From: an uncultured Bacteroidia bacterium
GTDB lineage: Bacteria; Bacteroidota; Bacteroidia; Bacteroidales; F082
NCBI GenBank assembly: GCA_902769875.1
Contig: CACXQV010000020.1
Coordinates: forward strand, 1-64,000
Direction of reading: 5' to 3'
DNA length: 64,000 bases
Both the position numbers and the translations under genes were made by a program. The notes below the pieces were generated by a model. It was given only the letters and a program-made list of their open reading frames with translations. It ran no database searches and had not been told where the DNA came from. Positions 9,856 through 18,720 of the stretch are shown one piece after another (the first letter of the stretch is position 1; each line of letters starts with the position of its first letter).

Positions 9856-10103
9856 CTCTGTTGAATTATGGTGTAAAAATACACATTTTTCATATTACGT
9901 AAACTTGTGTAACACAACATTGTATAACACAAACTTGTGTTAATCGTAAAACATTGATAATTATTTATATACATAATAATTATACAGAGAAAAGAAGTCG
10001 TTTTTTGTCGTTTTAGAAAAACTTCATATCCAATAGGCTTCTGCCCGCGACCAACCAAAAAAACGAAAAAATATGCCGATACAAAAAAAGTCGTACATCT
10101 GCC
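9856..10103. other. polA upstream region, AT-rich, with small dyad
   Basis: A 248-bp AT-rich intergenic stretch upstream of polA. It holds repeated ACTTGTGT/ACACAA words, including a dyad TAACACAA-ac-TTGTGTTA near 9925. That could be an operator, but nothing else supports this. No gene is seen. Confidence 0.4.
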
Positions 10104-10180
10104 GCCGTAAATCGGGATGTTGAAGGCCTCGATGAGCCTAATGATATAAGGTATGGAGCCGCGGAGGTCGTCGGGCATCT
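10104..10180 (-). pseudogene. Duplicated 77-bp fragment of polA
   Basis: This stretch repeats polA bases 9529-9605 with about six differences in 77. On the minus strand it still reads MPDDLRGSIPYIIRLIEAFN, against MPDDLRESIPYIIRLIEAFN in polA. It lies about 250 bp upstream of the polA start, has no gene around it and cannot be functional as protein. It appears to be a dispersed partial duplication. Confidence 0.85.
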
Positions 10181-10243
10181 TTCTTGCAGTTTTATGGGGC
10201 TAAAATACGAAAAATAGAAACAACGGTACAAAAAGTTTTTCAC

Positions 10244-10251
10244 TACTTTTG
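10244..10251 (+). promoter_or_regulatory. -7 element (TACTTTTG), probably leaderless
   Basis: TACTTTTG ends 5 bp before the ATG at 10257. A normal start point about 6 nt after the element would begin the transcript at or next to the start codon, implying a leaderless mRNA. Confidence 0.6.
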
Positions 10252-10256
10252 CAGGC

Positions 10257-12131
10257 ATGAAACGGACGGTCTTCATAGGATTGCTTCTGTTGCTGGCTTT
10301 GGCCAGCTGCCACGGCCCTTGGGAAACGCAATCAAAAGCGTCTTTAGACATAGTCGTTTCCCCAGAACCCCAAAGCCCTCAACGAAGCCAATTGATGGCC
10401 ATCGACAGCTTGCTATGGCAGCAGCCCAACACCGCTTTGGCCGTGTTGATGGAATACCTGTATGAGGGTGGCGACACGGCGCGCCCCGTCATTACGGAAG
10501 AAACCTTCAACCGCCATTACGCCAACCTCTTGCTCTCCGAATTGCTCTACAAGAACGACTACGCCCAAACCAACCGCCCGGCATTGCGGCAGGCCCTGGC
10601 GTATTTCGACAGCCTTGTGCGTCAGGCTCCCCCAAGTCCCCCTTTGCAAAGGGGGGCGGGGGGATTCAAAACACGCCCCGGCCAAATCGACCAAACGGCC
10701 TTCCTCGCCGCCCGCGCCCATTATATTAATGGTGTGGGCTACTACGAAAACGACAGTGCCGTGCCCGCCTGCCGCGAATACCTGAAAGCACTGGAAATCA
10801 TGGAAGGGCGGTTTGAGGAGAAGGAAATGATAAAAGAAAAAGCCAATTTCATGGCAATGACCTATACAAGACTGACGGTGCTTTTCTCCAATTTGTATCT
10901 CAACAAACAGGCGATTTATTTCGGCAAACTTTCCTTGCCTTATTATGAGAGAAACAAAACCTCACCTTGGCATTTGCCGTGGATGTTGAGCAAGATTGGG
11001 GCGCATTACAATGTAATGGATGAATTGGATAGTGCGGATTATTACTTCCAGCAAGCCAAAGTCTGCCTGTCCGACACGATGAGCCAAATGTATAGGGATA
11101 TTGTCGTGCATCAAGCCCTTTTGTCATATCAAATGGAACATCAGTCTGCAAAGCCTTTAATGGTTCTGCATCGCATAGCCGACCTTGCCGTATCTGACGA
11201 CGAAAGATTGGCCCGATACCTTTCCATTGCCGATATTTATTATAATGAACGGTTATTCGATTCAGCAAAGATTTATTTCGAACAAGTGTATTGCAACACC
11301 AAGATTCCTGACAGTAAAATGTTTGCCTTAGACATGTTGCGAAATATTTCGATGACCGAAGGCGACACCCTGAAAGCAAACGAATATGCCTTGGCTCGTT
11401 CACAATTCACCACCGAAAAGGATAAAGAAGGCAGACTACATTCGGATTTGACAACATTATGTCAAAACCATGAGCAGAGCAGACAAGAAGCCCAACACAG
11501 ACTAAAAACCCAAAAGGCCGCAAGGCGTTGGGGCATTGCCTTGGTCTTGGCTGCTTTTGTTGTATCCGTTGTATCTCTTCTATTGGTCATTCTCAGACGA
11601 AGGATGAGAACCGAACAATACTCACATAAAATGGAGCAAGCCGCCCTTTCGGGCAGGCTGAAGCGGAGCAATGAAGCACTTCGTGATGTTACTCAGCAAT
11701 TTGAACAGGCCGTTGCAAAAACTGCTGTGGCTGAAGAAACAGAAACTTTCGATGATTACGTCGCCTTTATGAATGTCCCAGTTTGCCAACATATCATCAG
11801 GCTTGTCCATAAGCAACAGTTCAAGTCGAAGGTGGATTACCTGAATTACAAGGACGATGCACTCAGCAAGGAACAACTTTTGGCCTTGCGCGATGCTGCC
11901 GAGAAGCATTTGGTTCGGTTCACCTCCCACATCCGCAAACAATTCCCCAACCTGACGGAAGGCGATATGGATTATTGCTACCTCTTTCTGCTCGGACTGA
12001 AAGAAGCTGACATTTCCGCACTGATACAGCGGGCTTATTCTACGGTTTGCGAAAGAAGCAGAAAGATAAACCGCATCATAGAGGCAAAAGGAGACCTCTA
12101 TCATACCCTCCGCAATATGCTTTTTGAGTGA
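10257..12131 (+). CDS. TPR lipoprotein with membrane span and HTH-like C-terminus (regulator)
   Basis: A 624-residue protein. It starts with a lipoprotein-type signal (MKRTVFIGLLLLLALASC), followed by a helical TPR-like region up to about residue 410. A membrane span follows (WGIALVLAAFVVSVVSLLLV, about residues 421-440), then a basic helix and a C-terminal domain with DYCYLFLLGLKEADISALI and STVCERSRKINRII, which looks like a LuxR-type helix-turn-helix. This layout matches the Bacteroidetes membrane-bound TPR regulators, which are thought to sense an outside signal and act on nearby genes. It precedes a cluster of secreted proteins it may control. Near residue 124 a palindromic repeat adds PPSPPLQRGAGG in frame. 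Confidence 0.75.
   Translation: MKRTVFIGLLLLLALASCHGPWETQSKASLDIVVSPEPQSPQRSQLMAIDSLLWQQPNTALAVLMEYLYEGGDTARPVITEETFNRHYANLLLSELLYKNDYAQTNRPALRQALAYFDSLVRQAPPSPPLQRGAGGFKTRPGQIDQTAFLAARAHYINGVGYYENDSAVPACREYLKALEIMEGRFEEKEMIKEKANFMAMTYTRLTVLFSNLYLNKQAIYFGKLSLPYYERNKTSPWHLPWMLSKIGAHYNVMDELDSADYYFQQAKVCLSDTMSQMYRDIVVHQALLSYQMEHQSAKPLMVLHRIADLAVSDDERLARYLSIADIYYNERLFDSAKIYFEQVYCNTKIPDSKMFALDMLRNISMTEGDTLKANEYALARSQFTTEKDKEGRLHSDLTTLCQNHEQSRQEAQHRLKTQKAARRWGIALVLAAFVVSVVSLLLVILRRRMRTEQYSHKMEQAALSGRLKRSNEALRDVTQQFEQAVAKTAVAEETETFDDYVAFMNVPVCQHIIRLVHKQQFKSKVDYLNYKDDALSKEQLLALRDAAEKHLVRFTSHIRKQFPNLTEGDMDYCYLFLLGLKEADISALIQRAYSTVCERSRKINRIIEAKGDLYHTLRNMLFE
10627..10666. repeat. REP-like palindrome inside the TPR gene
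   Basis: The core palindrome CCCCCTTTGCAAAGGGGG (10638-10655) is flanked by further C-rich and G-rich runs. It is read through as PPSPPLQRGAGG. It resembles the arms of the element in polA (8847-8955). Confidence 0.8.
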
Positions 12132-12252
12132 ATAACAAGTTTATTTCCAAGATATTACGGAAATAATCCATACCAATCCATACCCTAATTTCCTTGACAG
12201 CAATCGTTTCTTTGGAATACTTTTGGACCATAAATTTCAAAACCAATTCAGT

Positions 12253-12636
12253 ATGCAAAAGTCCATCAACGTAAAACAAATGATCCTGCTGATTGGCCTC
12301 CTGTTGCCAACAGTATGGTGTAGTGCTATTAACCTTGGTATTGCCGATGGTCTCAGCGGTATTACTATTATCCAAGGAAGTGGGACACAAGGAGAACCCA
12401 AAGGCTCTGCCATCCAAGCCTCCATCAACGGCCACTTGCTAATAGTGGTTTTTACTGAAAATCTCGGGCAAGTTTCCATTGAAGTGGCCACTGCCACAGG
12501 AACGCCTGTTGAGTGCCTTTCCACCCAAACGCCCAATGGCGTGAATCTCTACGTATCCCATGCCGGGGATTACATTATCACCTTCACGCTCCCCAACGGC
12601 GACGAGTATTATGGTGAGTTTACCGTTACGGATTGA
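12253..12636 (+). CDS. Small secreted DUF3244-type protein
   Basis: A 127-residue protein: signal peptide (MQKSINVKQMILLIGLLLPTVWCSA), then a single beta-sandwich-like domain with GQVSIEVATATGTPVECLS and a closing YIITFTLPNGDEYYGEFTV. The pattern fits the DUF3244 family of small Bacteroidales secreted proteins, whose role is not known. The ATG at 12253 is preferred over 12223 because it begins the signal peptide. It lies 120 bp after the TPR regulator gene on the same strand. Confidence 0.7.
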   Translation: MQKSINVKQMILLIGLLLPTVWCSAINLGIADGLSGITIIQGSGTQGEPKGSAIQASINGHLLIVVFTENLGQVSIEVATATGTPVECLSTQTPNGVNLYVSHAGDYIITFTLPNGDEYYGEFTVTD

Positions 12637-12705
12637 AAAGACAAAAAATTAAGGATTGAAAAGACAAAAAAAACAGATTTACTAACCATTCAAATTTCAA
12701 ACACC

Positions 12706-13404
12706 ATGATAAAGCGATTTTTAACTTTAGTTATCGTGCTTTTTGCCATGTCGGCGCAAGCGCAACTCAAAATGCACTAGAACGGACTGGTCAGTTTGGG
12801 CACCCTTTCCCCTTCCCTAAAATCTGGAGTCCAGATTCTGCCTTCTTGCAGCTATTTCAACAGTTCCGTTTCTCAGGCTTGGAGTTGGGTCTCTCTATCG
12901 CAACCCAAGGATGACAAAGCCAAGTCATGGATTGTGGTCAATCCAAACTCCAACTGGCATGTGTTCTCCGTCACAGGTGAAGGTTCTGTATATTACGGTT
13001 GCCTCCTTTTGAACAGAAGCCAAGATGGTTCATTGGACGAAGAAAGAAACAGACACTCGGAAAAAATCGACGCCGAGCAAGCCAAGGCCGTCATCAACAG
13101 CATTTCCGGATTCTACTACAAGCCTGACAATACGGAGTTCCCCGACTTCGAAGGCAACGAATTTGTGGAGCCTGAAGCCATTCCTGAGCTGATGGCTGAT
13201 TATGGGAAACGCATCGTAGGGCTGTCGTCGAGGGAACTCTGCGAAGCATTCCCTGACGCCGTGCGCTCCGACGCAGACGGCCACAAATGCATCGACTACA
13301 ACGCCGTGGTGACCATGTTGGTTGAAGTGGTGAAGAAACAGGACGAAGAAATAGAGCTTCTCCGCGAGACCCTCGTAGAACACGGCTTGTTGGAACCTCA
13401 ATAA
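12706..13404 (+). pseudogene. Secreted tail-fibre-domain protein interrupted by an amber stop
   Basis: ATG 12706 opens a signal peptide (MIKRFLTLVIVLFAMSAQAQ) that is cut by TAG at 12778 after LKMH. The same frame continues without a break to 13404 with NGLVSLGTLSPSLKSG, a usual continuation for this kind of protein. It ends with a conserved C-terminal region (AIPELMADYGKRIVGLSSRE, then HKCIDYNAVVTMLVEVVKKQ) like the S74/chaperone-of-endosialidase domain of Bacteroidales tail-fibre-type proteins. Total length would be 232 residues. Other genes here use TAG as a normal stop, so this is a nonsense mutation or a sequencing error, not recoding. Confidence 0.8.
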
Positions 13405-13423
13405 CAAAAAAAAACTTGCAATT

Positions 13424-14608
13424 ATGAAAAAGTTTGTATATCTTTGCTGCATGATGTTGCTGAACATGAATATAATGGCGCAAATTGACCCTTATGACAG
13501 GAACTGGGACACGGTTGTTTTCGATGATTTTTCTATTCCTGGACGGACATGGACACCTTGGTCGTTTATGAGTTCTGACCAACAATGGAGAGCCTATCCA
13601 GGGTTTGGTGTCACAAACGGAAAAGAGCTACAAGTGTACCAATTCAACAACTGCGTTTTCAATGACACTGTCATGGAAATCGTTTCCATTTTTGATGAAG
13701 GAAATGACATTCCCAATCATAGTTATTATTTACCCTCATGGATGAAACCTGAACATAATGGTCCCGGCTTTCCAGACAATGACAGCCTTTTCTTCTTTTC
13801 GGGCGAAATAGACTACTATAACGAGCAAATGCCTGATAGCGGTAGGTTCAAATACGGCTATTTCGAAATCCGGTGCAAACTGCCAATCCACACGGGAGCC
13901 TTCCCTGCATTCTGGCTTTGGTATGCCGACTCCATCTCTCCCTCGAACAGGTATTACGAAGAGATAGACATTTTCGAGTATTCGTGGAGTTTTGAAGATA
14001 TTCCTAACGCTCACCACAACCCTCACGCTCATGGAGCAGGCAACCCTTATTGCTTCACGACAGGCATCTATTACACCGACACCACCAACCATCACCATTG
14101 GCAAAACTCAAGGGCGAGGAACTTCCCCATGATTGGCGACTCCCTTTCCAATTGGCACACATTTGCCTGTGATTGGCAGCCTGAGCACATCATTTGGTAT
14201 TGCGACGGAAACGTGGTCAACGAATACCATGACCCTGACAACATTCCCCGACATCCTTTGACACTGAAGACTAACTATGCGATCGACAGATATGCATTGA
14301 AAAGGCATAAATTTGGCAATCCCCTAATTTGGGAAGGCAGCGACAAGATGGTAATCGACTACATAAAGGTATGCCAGTTAGGTTGGCAATGCAACACTGA
14401 CGAAGTAATCACCCGCCAATACGATTTGGATCATTTTGACTATGCAGTCAAAAAAAGCATAAGTATCTCTTCTGCTATTGAGCCTGTGAGCGTCGGAAGC
14501 ACGGATAAAGCAACCTTCCGAGCCACAGATTCCTTCGAAATCACCGGCCCCTTCCAAGTGGACAGCGGAGGGGAAATGACCGTAATTATGCAAAACTGTC
14601 CTGAATAA
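13424..14608 (+). CDS. Secreted GH16 family glycoside hydrolase
   Basis: A 394-residue protein with a signal peptide (MKKFVYLCCMMLLNMNIMAQ) and a GH16 beta-jellyroll. FKYGYFEIRCKLP and FPAFWLWYAD precede the catalytic signature EEIDIFEYS (around residue 185), which holds the nucleophile and acid/base glutamates of the laminarinase/beta-glucanase group. NWHTFACDWQPEHIIWYCDG follows. The last 40 residues (FEITGPFQVDSGGEMTVIMQ...) form a small module like those on other Bacteroidales exported proteins, not a classical T9SS tail. It probably cleaves a beta-1,3 or mixed-linkage glycan outside the cell. Confidence 0.9.
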   Translation: MKKFVYLCCMMLLNMNIMAQIDPYDRNWDTVVFDDFSIPGRTWTPWSFMSSDQQWRAYPGFGVTNGKELQVYQFNNCVFNDTVMEIVSIFDEGNDIPNHSYYLPSWMKPEHNGPGFPDNDSLFFFSGEIDYYNEQMPDSGRFKYGYFEIRCKLPIHTGAFPAFWLWYADSISPSNRYYEEIDIFEYSWSFEDIPNAHHNPHAHGAGNPYCFTTGIYYTDTTNHHHWQNSRARNFPMIGDSLSNWHTFACDWQPEHIIWYCDGNVVNEYHDPDNIPRHPLTLKTNYAIDRYALKRHKFGNPLIWEGSDKMVIDYIKVCQLGWQCNTDEVITRQYDLDHFDYAVKKSISISSAIEPVSVGSTDKATFRATDSFEITGPFQVDSGGEMTVIMQNCPE

Positions 14609-14733
14609 AAAAGTCAAACCCTAAATTACAAAACAAGATGAAAAGACACATTGTTACGTTGATTGCCATACTTTGTTGCCATATTGTGTTGGCACAAACC
14701 GAACAAACCAAAGGCAGCCTAATCGTCAAGGAA
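14528..14733 (+). repeat. Tandem duplication, copy 1
   Basis: The last 80 bp of the GH16 gene, the gap and the first 96 bp of the next gene recur nearly unchanged at 15317-15519. This marks a tandem duplication with a unit of about 790 bp. It explains why two similar damaged genes follow each other and why a piece of the GH16 3' end sits alone at 15317. Confidence 0.9.
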
Positions 14734-15313
14734 AGCCAAAGCCCCTGCTATGTTGATATGGATGACGATGGCGAGTGGGATTTCGAATATTATAAAGATG
14801 TCAGTTCTTTTATGATGAGTTACCCTCGGATATTTCCGAGAAATAGTAGCTGTTTCCATGGTATTAGTGATGAGTATTATCTTTACTACGACAATGTTTA
14901 TCCTGATTTATATATTCCATTCAATGATAGCACATTAAATTGGGGGGAAGAAGGAGACGAAATATACCCAGAAATCGTCTACTTAGGCGAATATCACCTC
15001 GACACCATGACATTCAAGGCCGGAATAAGGAATGGACAAGAAGGTGAATACTATTATGGCTGGATGGAGGCATACGCTGTGGTCACTTATAATTATGACT
15101 CCGTGTGGTTTTACCACTGGCCTTGTCACCATCATTGGCAAGGATCTAAAACAGGCCGAAGTGCTTAACACACTCGGGCAGCACGTGGCCACCGCCACTG
15201 GCAAGGGCGAGACGATGCAAGTGGACCTCAGCGGCCTGCCCATTGGCGTCTACTTTGTCAATGTCACCGACAGCGAGGGACGGAAGTGCGTGCGCAAGGT
15301 GGTGAAGGAATAG
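14638..15313 (+). pseudogene. T9SS-secreted protein, copy 1, frameshifted by a deletion
   Basis: Starts with a signal peptide (MKRHIVTLIAILCCHIVLAQ) followed by YVDMDDDGEWDFEYYKD. The frame ends at 15168 (176 codons), while the T9SS sorting domain continues in another frame to 15313 (TTGLVTIIGKDLKQAEVLNT, then LSGLPIGVYFVNVTD and KVVKE). Compared with copy 2, about 130 bp between TTTTACC and CCACTGG are missing, apparently lost across an ACC microhomology. The product would lack its sorting tail. Confidence 0.85.
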
Positions 15314-15316
15314 TAG

Positions 15317-15519
15317 GATTCCTTCGAAATCACCGGCCCCTTCCAAGTGGACAGCGGAGGGGAAATGACCGTAATCATGCAAAGCTGTCCTGAATAAAAG
15401 TCAAACCCTAAAACAGAAAAAAGATGAAAAGACACATTGTTACGTTGATTGCCATACTTTGTTGCCATATTGTGTTGGCACAAACCGAACAAACCAAAGG
15501 CAGCCTAATCGTCAAGGAA
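15317..15519 (+). repeat. Tandem duplication, copy 2
   Basis: Second copy of the junction described at 14528-14733. It begins with an orphan piece of the GH16 3' end, with only a few substitutions and short indels relative to the first copy. Confidence 0.9.
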
Positions 15520-16249
15520 CTTATGTTGACATGGATGACGATGGCGAATGGGATTTAGAGTATTCTAAAGAAACAAGTTCTTCCTTGATGAGTGCGCCAT
15601 GGCTTTTCGCGCGAGAGGGGGCTTGCTTTCATAAAATCGATATCCCGGGGTTTGAATATAACTATCCCGATGACTTTAATACGTTTACAGATTTTGACAC
15701 GCCTTTCAATGACAGTACGTTGATTTGGGAAACAGATTTCTATGGTCCAAGAATTTTTAGTGAGAAAAACTGGGTAGGAGATTATCATTTGGACACACTG
15801 GTTTTTAAGTCAGGAATTCGTAACGGACAAGACGGAGAGTATTATTATGGATGGATGGAGGCATACGCTGTGGTCACTTATAATTATGACTCCGTGTGGT
15901 TTTACCTTGCCCGCACCGCCTATTGCACCATCCCAAACTATCCCCTCCGCTGGGGACAAACTATCCCCTCCGCTGGGGACAGACCAGCTTCGACTGGGGC
16001 GTGGACGAAAACGAAGCCACCGCCTTCGCCACCGTCCATCCCAACCCAACCACGGGCCTCGTAGCCATCAATGGCAAAGAGCTTAGGATTGCCGAAGTGT
16101 TCAACCCGCTCGGGCAGCGCGTGGCCACAGCCAAGGGCGGGGGCGAAACACTGCAAATCGACATCAGCCACCTACCGGCAGGCGTTTATTTCGTCAGCGT
16201 CACCGACGAGGACGGGCGCAAGTGTGTGTGCAAGGTGGTGAAGGAATAG
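15424..16249 (+). pseudogene. T9SS-secreted protein, copy 2, two frameshifts
   Basis: Same signal peptide and N-terminus as copy 1. Two lesions are visible. A 13-bp loss after the codons for SLIVKE (about 15520) throws the reading out of frame. A 23-bp tandem duplication at 15935-15980 shifts it again; removing one 23-bp unit rejoins the body to the tail. The tail reads HPNPTTGLVAINGKELRIAE, LPAGVYFVSVTDEDGRK and KVVKE, a complete T9SS type A sorting domain. Body and tail have drifted from copy 1, so the duplication is not recent. Confidence 0.85.
15935..15980 (+). repeat. 23-bp tandem duplication causing a frameshift
   Basis: Two identical 23-bp units, each containing TCCCCTCCGCTGGGGA (an imperfect palindrome). 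As 23 is not a multiple of three, the second unit shifts the frame of the host gene; deleting one restores it. Confidence 0.9.
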
Positions 16250-16299
16250 GGCAACCCCAACTAAATTTCCACAAAATCGCTTGTTTTCAAAAAAAGTCG

Positions 16300-16307
16300 T
16301 ACCTTTG
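16300..16307 (+). promoter_or_regulatory. -7 element (TACCTTTG) of the acpP-fabF-rnc operon
   Basis: TACCTTTG at 16300 would start a transcript about 145 nt upstream of acpP, giving an unusually long leader for this genome. The leader holds no ORF of note. Confidence 0.6.
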
Positions 16308-16457
16308 CTGCCGAAAACGAGTAATTATCGGTCGCAAGAAACGGCCAAGATTCTTTCTTAAGCATTTGGTTTTCAATCTGTTGATTAATCATTTTGCTTT
16401 ATGGAACGAAAAAAGACCTATTTTTGCGGCTCATTTATCAACTAAAAAAAGAGAAAA

Positions 16458-16703
16458 ATGTCAGAAATCTTGAATGAAATCACTCCGATCATCGCCGAAA
16501 AATTGGGCGTTGACCCCTCGGAAGTCACTATGGAAGCCAGCTTCACCAACGACCTTGGCGCCGATTCATTGGACACCGTCGAACTGATGATGGAATTTGA
16601 AAAGAACTTCAACCTCTCCATCCCGGACGACCAACAAGAAAGCATCCAAACCGTTGGCGATGTCGTGAAACTCATCGAAAAGATGCGTGCTGAAAACAAT
16701 TGA
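16458..16703 (+). CDS. acpP: Acyl carrier protein
   Basis: An 81-residue acidic four-helix protein. The serine that receives the 4'-phosphopantetheine is in [10 protein letters not shown] (about residue 38). It carries growing acyl chains in type II fatty acid synthesis in the cytoplasm. Length and sequence are standard. It is followed after 33 bp by fabF, the usual bacterial order. Confidence 0.97.
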   Translation: MSEILNEITPIIAEKLGVDPSEVTMEASFTNDLGADSLDTVELMMEFEKNFNLSIPDDQQESIQTVGDVVKLIEKMRAENN

Positions 16704-16736
16704 TTTTCAGTTACAAAAACCTAAAATAAAGCATGT

Positions 16737-17990
16737 ATGGAATCGAAACGAGTGGTCATCACGGGCTTGGGTGCCATCACCCCCATCGGAAACACCGTCA
16801 AGGATTTCTGGGAAGGGTTGGTGAATGGCAAAAACGGTGCCGGTGAGATTACCCGTTTCGATTCAACTTTGTTCAAGACCCATTTCGCCTGCGAGGTGAA
16901 AGGGTACAACCCCGACGATTACTTCGACAAAAAGACGGTCCGCAAGTACGACCTTTTCGCGCAATTCGACCTCATCGCTGCCGACGAGGCCATATTGGAC
17001 TCAGGCATCAGCCCCGAAAACACCGACTATGACGAAGTGGGCGTGATGATTACTTCGGGCATTGGCGGTGTCAACCATTTCTACAACGAGATGATGGAAT
17101 ATGCCGATTCCGGGCGTCTTCCGCGTTTCAGCCCTTTCCTCATCACCAAGATGATCGTCAATATGCCGGCGGGTGTGGTGTCCATCAAGTACGGCTTCCG
17201 TGGCCCCAACTACGCTACGGTGTCGGCCTGTGCCTCATCGGCGCACTCCATCATCGATGCGTTCGACAACATTCGCTTCGGCAAATGCGATGTCGTGGTG
17301 GCAGGTGGCGCCGGTGCCGCCATCGGCGTTTGCGGCATCGGTGGCTTCAACTCGATGAAAGCCCTCTCGACGCGCAACGACGACCCGCTGACCGCCTCGC
17401 GCCCCTTCGACCTCAACCGCGACGGCTTCGTCATGGGCGAAGGCGCGGGCTGCTTGGTGCTTGAGGAATATGAACACGCCATGAGACGTGGGGCGAAAAT
17501 CTATGCCGAAATAGTGGGTGGTGGCTCATCGGCCGATGCTTATCACATCACCGCGCCGCATCCCGAAGGCAAGGGTGGCATCCTGAGCATGCAACGCGCC
17601 CTGAAAGACGCCAACTTGGCTCCCGAAGCCATCGACCACATCAACACGCACGGCACTTCCACGCCGGCGGGCGACTTGGCCGAACCCATCGCCATCAAGG
17701 AAGTGTTTGGCGAACACGCTTACGACATCAGCATCAATTCCACCAAGTCGATGACAGGTCACCTTCTTGGTGGCGCAGGCGCCGTGGAGGCCATCGCCAG
17801 CGTGCTGGCACTCAAGCACGGCGTTATCCCGCCCACCATCAACCATTTTGACGACGACCCTCAAATCGACAGCCGCCTCGATTTCACCTTCAATCAGGCC
17901 CGCAAGCGCGACATCCGTTACGCTCTCTCCAACTCTTTCGGTTTCGGCGGACAAAACGCCACCTTGATCTTCAAAAAGTTTGAATCATAA
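16737..17990 (+). CDS. fabF: Beta-ketoacyl-ACP synthase II
   Basis: A 417-residue condensing enzyme that extends acyl-ACP with malonyl-ACP. The active-site cysteine is in TVSACASSAHSI (about residue 165). The two histidines are in INTHGTSTPAGD and KSMTGHLLGGAGAVEA, giving the Cys-His-His triad of KAS II. The ATG at 16737 is preferred to the out-of-frame ATG 4 bp before it. It lies between acpP and rnc in one operon. Confidence 0.97.
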   Translation: MESKRVVITGLGAITPIGNTVKDFWEGLVNGKNGAGEITRFDSTLFKTHFACEVKGYNPDDYFDKKTVRKYDLFAQFDLIAADEAILDSGISPENTDYDEVGVMITSGIGGVNHFYNEMMEYADSGRLPRFSPFLITKMIVNMPAGVVSIKYGFRGPNYATVSACASSAHSIIDAFDNIRFGKCDVVVAGGAGAAIGVCGIGGFNSMKALSTRNDDPLTASRPFDLNRDGFVMGEGAGCLVLEEYEHAMRRGAKIYAEIVGGGSSADAYHITAPHPEGKGGILSMQRALKDANLAPEAIDHINTHGTSTPAGDLAEPIAIKEVFGEHAYDISINSTKSMTGHLLGGAGAVEAIASVLALKHGVIPPTINHFDDDPQIDSRLDFTFNQARKRDIRYALSNSFGFGGQNATLIFKKFES

Positions 17991-17991
17991 G

Positions 17992-18720
17992 ATGGCCCTT
18001 TTCCCGCTTTCACGACCCAAAGCCCCCAAAGACAAGGAACTTTACGATTACATCCACGGCATTTTCGGTTTCTATCCGAAGAATATCGTATTGTATCGTG
18101 TGGCGTTCACGCACAAGTCGATGAGCGAGTCGATTGGCCATTATCACGTCAGCAACGAGCGCATGGAATATCTCGGCGATGCCGTGTTGAGCCTTGCCGT
18201 GGCCGACTACCTTTTCCACACCTATCCCACCCAAGCCGAAGGCTTCCTCACCGAAAAGCGGTCTCGTATCGTCAGCCGTGTTTCGCTCAATAAGCTATCG
18301 CAAAAACTTGGTTTCGAGTCCTATATCCGTCACGCCCCCGATATGAGCAACAACGCCCGCTCGGTGGGTGGCAATGCATTTGAGGCACTGATAGGAGCCA
18401 TCTACCTTGACCGTGGCTTCGAGTTCGCCAAACGTGTCATCATCGAGCGCATCCTCAAAGTCCACGTCGATATGGATGAGATGCTGAACACCGACATCAA
18501 CTTCAAGAGCAAGTTGCTCGAATGGTCGCAAAAACGCAAGAAGAAACTCGAATTTCGCCTCGTTGACGAAAGCGGAGAGGCGCACCGCAAGCTATACCAT
18601 GTCCAGATTTTCATCGACGAAAAGCCTTACGATGATGCCAGCGACCGCTCCATCCGTGGCGCCGAACAGCTCGCCGCCGAAAAAACCTATCACGCTTTGA
18701 CGGAAAAGGAGAACGAATGA
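17992..18720 (+). CDS. rnc: Ribonuclease III
   Basis: A 242-residue dsRNA endonuclease that processes rRNA precursors and other structured RNAs. The signature ERMEYLGDAVLSL (about residues 55-67) holds the metal-binding acidic residues, and EALIGAIYLDRG supplies the second acidic cluster. The last 70 residues form a dsRNA-binding domain (FKSKLLEWSQKRKKKLEFRL and AEQLAAEKTYHAL). The ATG 1 bp after the fabF stop is chosen; the track of the frame from TTG 17980 would overlap fabF. It overlaps the next gene by 4 bp (ATGA). Confidence 0.96.
   Translation: MALFPLSRPKAPKDKELYDYIHGIFGFYPKNIVLYRVAFTHKSMSESIGHYHVSNERMEYLGDAVLSLAVADYLFHTYPTQAEGFLTEKRSRIVSRVSLNKLSQKLGFESYIRHAPDMSNNARSVGGNAFEALIGAIYLDRGFEFAKRVIIERILKVHVDMDEMLNTDINFKSKLLEWSQKRKKKLEFRLVDESGEAHRKLYHVQIFIDEKPYDDASDRSIRGAEQLAAEKTYHALTEKENE

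Noticed and set aside
8845..9864. 339-codon forward frame across polA
   Set aside because: Antisense to polA exonuclease domain; its start lies in the inverted-repeat element.
12778..12780. TAG recoded as an amino acid
   Set aside because: TAG is used as a normal stop in meaB and other genes here, so a nonsense change is simpler.
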